Of a DNA stretch of 64,000 bases, positions 59,401-64,000 are shown piece by piece (positions within the stretch are counted from its first letter, which is position 1; each line of letters begins with the position of its first letter). Position numbers and translations under genes: made by a program. The stretch is from Juglans regia (Eukaryota; Streptophyta; Magnoliopsida; Fagales; Juglandaceae), in NCBI RefSeq assembly GCF_001411555.2, contig NC_049912.1:1815001-1879000 (forward strand), given 5' to 3'. The notes under the pieces are model-generated. The model saw nothing but the letters and a program-made list of their open reading frames with translations, searched no databases and was not told where the DNA came from.

Positions 59401-62400
59401 AAGGAAGGTTTGAAGGGTGTGAAACACCTTCAATGTCAAAGTCAATTAGATTGTATACACTGTTTCTCTGTGAATCAAATGACTAATTCAACTTACCTCA
59501 ATTGTTAATTTCCTCTAGTATATATAAAGTAGGGGAGAGAGTGATAGGTCTCGTGTAACAACACAAGCCTTTGATTCAAGTTAGGTCTGGGGTTGCTATT
59601 ATTTGAACTTTCCATTATCTGATCTTGCATGGTTATCTGGAGGAGCATTTGAATCCCCATATCGTTCGGAGAAGACTTTGTGGTTATCTTATCCGATGGT
59701 TAAGCCAAGTGGTTTAGGGTTTGTTATTACCAGCCATGGGGAATTCCTTGGTGCCGGTGCAGCAGGCTGGCTTTGTTGGGCCTTTAAGGTGTGGGAGCAG
59801 GCCTATAAGCGAGGGAGGACTTTGGTCCCTCCAATTATCCCCCAAAAGCCTTCATGTGATGAGACTTTTCCTTTATGCCACCTCGTTACTTGGACTATAC
59901 TCTCACTCTTAGCTTTATGTAGGTGCACTTCCGTACGTCAGTGGCGTGCGTCGTTCCACCTTTGCGCCCTTTCCTATCTCCCTTTTCACGTGACATGTTT
60001 CTTTGTCTTATAGGGGAACACTCAAACGACGTTGTGTCTCCTGGGCTATTTTTCTCTCTATACTGCCTACTCTATTGCTTCATTCCTTCTCCAACACTAA
60101 CTCGTTGTTTGTTATTGTGTTCTTCCCTTTTTCTATTTCCCCTTCTCGACTTCTTGTTCTCCCTTCTTTGAATCTCCTTCCCTTGATGGCTTTGGGCAAG
60201 TCCTTCCACTCTGGCACCCATGGCTCTAGGTCCTCCAGACCCCGCGACTCTCTTTGTCAGGCTGGAGAAACTGATTCGCGTCGTTCCCCTGACTTTGAAT
60301 GGACTTAGTAGTTGAAAACAGCGTCGCGTGCTGACTTGGACTTTGTGAGAAATCAATACGGATTACCTGACTTTGTAGTGTTGAGTTTACTGGAATCTCG
60401 CCACAGGACCGTTGATTTCAGGGGTTTCACCGCCCAAGTGACATTGTACTCTCTGATGTTTTTTATAGGGCTTCGCTTGCCGTTTTGCTGCCTTGTTCAT
60501 GATATGCTCAATTTCTTGGGGTTTGCTCATTCGCAGCATGTTCTTAAAGCATGGAGGATATTGATGGCGTGCTTCGTTGCGGGCGACAATTTTAGAACCC
60601 ACTAGTGAAGACTACCCAGACCTTATGACAAGGAAATTCCTCTTTACTCACAAAATTAGACGTATGGATGAAAACTTATGCAATTTCCGATCTTGGATTG
60701 GCAACCGGGTGGTGCATTTGGAATGCCGTTACCCTCATGCCAACAAGTGGCAAAGGAAATTCTTTTTTGTTTCTGGTAGTGGTTGGAAATTTCCTCTAGG
60801 CGAGGTTGCCCGTTGTTAGTTCCTCGTCCGTGCAGTGTGGGGCCTTGTTTCGAAAGACCGTGACTTTGCCATCATTCTTTTTGATCGGGAAGACGCCCAT
60901 TTGCCTCTAGTTTATGCTTGGGTGGAAAGGAATGACAACGCCACTTGGTATGATGTTCATCTCACTCGTGCCAATATTGACAGGATTTTGGTTTCGCCCA
61001 ATCGGGCTCATATTTTTGATCGCTAGTTCTTTGGCACTCCCTCATTGTCTCGGGGACGAAAAAGAGGGTCTTCACCCCTTCAGGCCAGAAGGGGGAAGAA
61101 GCCTCACTCAGAATGTAGCCTTTTCATGGCAAGGTTGGGCCTTCTGAAGAATCTAGATCTATTGGGGAAAGGCCCGTTCAAGCTTCTGTGCCTGTTGGGG
61201 AAAGTAGTTCAACTCGCCCAGCTTCTCCCATTTTCGATTTGCTGGAGGAAATCATGGACCCAACTGAGACTAACCTAGCACTGATGTTGGATATTGAGTC
61301 CTCAATGGTGCCCAGTCAGGAGGTTGTTTGACCAACCCTTCTTATCGCGGAATGTCAATGTGACACTTCTGGTTCTAACGAAGATGATATTGAAGTGGCT
61401 CTTCATTTTTCATTTTTGGAAATTGCACCTACAATCCTAAAGAGTTCTACTGCCCGTTTTGATGATGCGGGTGAGGCGCCTTTGGCCCCTGGTGGTAGTG
61501 TCGGTCCCTTTGGGTTAGAGTGCGGCCCTGCTTCACTCTTTACTCCCTCCATGGTTTCTGGTGGTGCAACCCTCGAGTTCCCCTTTGTTATTCATGAGTG
61601 TCTTCATGAAGAACCCTCGGGAGTGGACTTTAGTGGAGGTCGGTGTCCATCCCTTCGTCGCCTTCTAGTACTTTGCTCGTGAGGGGCGATGTTTCTTTGC
61701 CCGTTCATCTGGGTGATCATGTGCCTAAAGATCGCCCTTTAGACTTAGTTGAATAGCTAGGGCACCCTAGTATTTCACTTGTAGAGGCGATGCTTCCTTG
61801 CCTGTGCCTCTGGGTGATCCCATGGCTAAAGGTCACCATTTGGACTCGATTGAGCAGCCAGGGGAGGGTGTTTTTGCAACTCCTGTTGCCTCTCCTCAAC
61901 ATCTTCCAGATCACCTATTTATGGGGCCTTGGTGAGGTGGGTGACTTCATTCCCCCTAACGGAGACGTTTAACCTTTTAAGGTTGCCTAGACCTTCAAGT
62001 TCCTGTGTTGCTCGACCTACCCTACGAGCAGGTGGTTATAAGGAGGAGGCCGTTTGCGCCATGGCACATAAGCTCCAAGGCTTTCTGTCTCCAGTAAGTT
62101 CTATCTTTGTTTTATGTATTTCCTACTCTTCGATCGTAACTTATTTTGTGGCCCAAGGAGTTGACCATCTTGTGGCTAGGATAGCCAATCGTTAGATTGA
62201 CTTGGAAGAGGACAACCAATCGTTGTGCTCATATATCGAGAGGGTGCATCGTGCTATCTTGGTAGCCTGGGCAGATCGGGATGAGATGGCGAGAAACTTA
62301 TGTCAATTAGAGTCGTACTCCCACTCTTTAGAGAATTAGGTTTCTTTTCTTCGGGGTTAGGTGGGCAATTTCTAGTATGACTTGGGGAAATCTTAGGGGG

Positions 62401-62912
62401 ATGTGAAATGATGCTATTCCGAGGCGAAGATTTTGGAGGAAGAGTGTGACACATTACGCGATCATCTTGGTAATATGGATAAGGAACTGGAGGAGGTTCA
62501 ACAGCATAGTTCCAATTATGCCGCCCTTTTGACTCAGTTTGAAGAGGCTCAGCGGGAACTATCTATCCAGCTCAGCCTTGCTCGTGGTTAGAAAGTTAGC
62601 ATTGAAGCCCAACTTGCAAAGGTGAGCCCGGAGCTAAAGGGGCAAGACCAACACTTCATGCAATTGCACGCTGTCTCTAAGAGCCATAGGAGGAAGGTGG
62701 TTGCTTCTAAGCTAAAGGTGGTTGAGTTGAATGCTAAATTGGAGGTCTCCCAAAAGGAGGTTGTTCACCTTTCTCCCCAATTGATAGCTGCCCATAAGGT
62801 CTGTGACAGGGCGTGGGGCCTTGGCTACAAGCTTGGCCTTAAAAAACTAAGAGACCATCTGCTGGCTCATCCTGGGGCCAACTTGCGATCGCTGAAATTG
62901 AAGTCCATCTAG
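59401..62912 (+). mobile_element. gypsy-type gag-like element (PF04195-like), broken
   Basis: A leader with TATATAAAG at 59520-59528 precedes a gag-like frame from MALGKSFHSGTHG at 60186. Conserved parts: YGLPDFVVLSLLESRHR, SLMFFIGLRLPFC, AWRILMACFVAGDN (60330-60590), then EDYPDLMTRKFLF, KWQRKFFFVSGSGWKFP (60610-60800), and GLVSKDRDFAIILF. A coiled-coil-like end (EEVQQHSSNYAALLTQFEEAQREL, then VVELNAKLEVSQKEVV; 62470-62900) follows. In-frame stops at 60306-60311 and 60817, and shifts near 60600 and 61030, show it is dead. It matches the relic at 37700-38840. Confidence 0.65.
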
Positions 62913-63189
62913 GTCAGTCGCAATTCCTAAATTCTTTGACTCCTAGGGTAGGGACAAGATGCTTGGCACATTTTCTTTACCAGTTCACCACAATGCTTTA
63001 TTTTTTTTCCTTTTATTGTTTACATTACCATAACAACGTTTTGACATTGAGCAGTATGTAATGATGTTAAGACATTTGAAACTCATTTTCTCTGTTAGTC
63101 TGTTTTGTGCTTTTGATTTCGTATGTGAATAGATGGTGGTTTTGCTTATTTTGCTTGGTTTGTTGTTAAGTAGATAAGTTTTACGATCG

Positions 63190-63520
63190 GCCTCCTAGTT
63201 TCTTTGTTTAGGCGGGAGAAGGAAACTAAGTTGTTTCCTCATTTGTTTGCCATGGACAAGTGGAGACAGTAGGTTTTACGTTTTGGATGAGAGAGAGACT
63301 CAATCGCATTTAGGGGCGAGGAGGGAAACACTTTACTAGTTATTTCCTCATTTGTTCCCCATGGGCGAGTGGAGACACTCGGATTTTATATTTAGGCGAA
63401 GATAAGTTTGACCGTGTTTAGGGGCAAGGAGAGAAGTACTTTACTAATTTGTTTCCTCATTTGTTCACCATGGGCAAGTTGAGACACTTGGCTTTTATAT
63501 TTAGGCAAGAGATAGGTTCA
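63190..63520. repeat. tandem repeat, three copies of about 109 bp
   Basis: TTTCCTCATTTGTT followed by CCATGG(A/G)CAAGT and GGAGACA recurs at 63234, 63343 and 63452. It lies between the gag-like element and the minus-strand RT piece, and 62913-63190 holds nothing recognisable. Confidence 0.8.
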
Positions 63521-63529
63521 CTAACCTCT

Positions 63530-64000
63530 AGTATGTTGCTCCGACGTTTTTCAAATCAAAAGGCATTACTTCGTAGCAATTTAACCCTTGGTTGGTTATT
63601 TTTCTCTTAGTCATCTTGGCTCATCCGAATCTAGTTATATCCAAAGTAGGTGTCGATGAAGCTTAACATCCAATGTCTCATTGTTGAGTCTACAATTAGA
63701 TCGATTTGTAGTAGTGGGAAGCTGTCTTTTAAGCATGCTTTATTAATATCAGTGAAATCAATACACATTTGTCAATTTCCTTCAAGTTTCTTTACGAGTG
63801 CTACATTTGAGCACCAATCTGGGTAGTGGGTTTCTCTGATGAACCCTACTGCCAAAAGGCGATTGACTTCTTTTGCAATCGTTGCATATTTCTTGATATT
63901 GAAACCTCTCATTCTTTGCTTGATAGCCCTTATACGTGGGTTAAGACATAGGAGGGCGATGGAGTTGACCGGTTGCACCACTTCTCCTAAAACCCTTTTT
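63530..64000 (-). mobile_element. Ty3/gypsy reverse transcriptase fragment, runs off window
   Basis: The minus strand encodes NPRIRAIKQRMRGFN, EVNRLLAVGFIRETHYPDWCSNVALVKKLEGN (63781-63960), then, past a stop at the next codons, CIDFTDINKAC and further RT-like text (63600-63770). This is the amino end of gypsy RT. It is opposite in direction to the gag-like frame at 60186, so the two are probably separate elements. Confidence 0.8.

Noticed and set aside
59603..60013. 136-codon plus-strand frame before the gag-like element
   Set aside because: No recognisable domain; sits in what looks like LTR or leader sequence of the gag-like element.

Overview
The window reads as nuclear DNA of a woody eudicot. 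Evidence: spliced GT-AG genes with plant-only families (REM-type B3 proteins, an extra-large G protein, a JINGUBANG-like WD40 protein) in a dense, nested transposon background. The MITE families and the LINE ORF1 type resemble those I associate with Fagales, probably Juglandaceae; that placement is inference and needs a database search.

Layout. 1-7.3 kb: a minus-strand Ty3/gypsy relic broken by a 1.5-kb inverted-repeat element and a 2.5-kb solo LTR, then another LTR relic. 7.3-27.5 kb: a tandem cluster of REM/B3 genes. It holds one pseudogene end (7.3-8.2 kb), gene A (three B3 domains, 11077-18937, with a 3.3-kb LINE in its last intron), gene B (two B3 domains, 20440-23108) and a more distant gene C (two B3 domains, 24352-27470). 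27.8-32.5 kb: a degenerate Ty1/copia element inserted into a MITE. 32.5-35.2 kb: AT-rich DNA with MITE-like elements. 35.2-36.7 kb: an intronless seven-bladed WD40 gene. 37.3-41.0 kb: gypsy and LINE relics and an 87-bp CT microsatellite. 41.7-47.7 kb: an eight-exon XLG gene (971 codons). 48.4-56.7 kb: a minus-strand LINE ORF1 relic, flanked by a 15-bp target duplication, that itself holds a roughly 5.9-kb LTR-like element full of tandem repeats. 56.7-59.4 kb: AT-rich DNA with MITEs. 59.4-64 kb: a broken gypsy-type gag-like element and a minus-strand gypsy RT fragment.

Five genes look intact: three REM genes, the WD40 gene and XLG. All exon joins were chosen by eye from GT-AG sites, phase continuity and comparison among paralogues. 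They are not backed by transcripts. The REM genes form a local family that differs in domain number and first exons; the WD40 and XLG genes are unrelated neighbours. I see no convincing new biochemical system. The most unusual material is the REM cluster's first-exon duplication and domain-number change, and the giant hairpin-rich LTR-like element at 50.6-56.5 kb.
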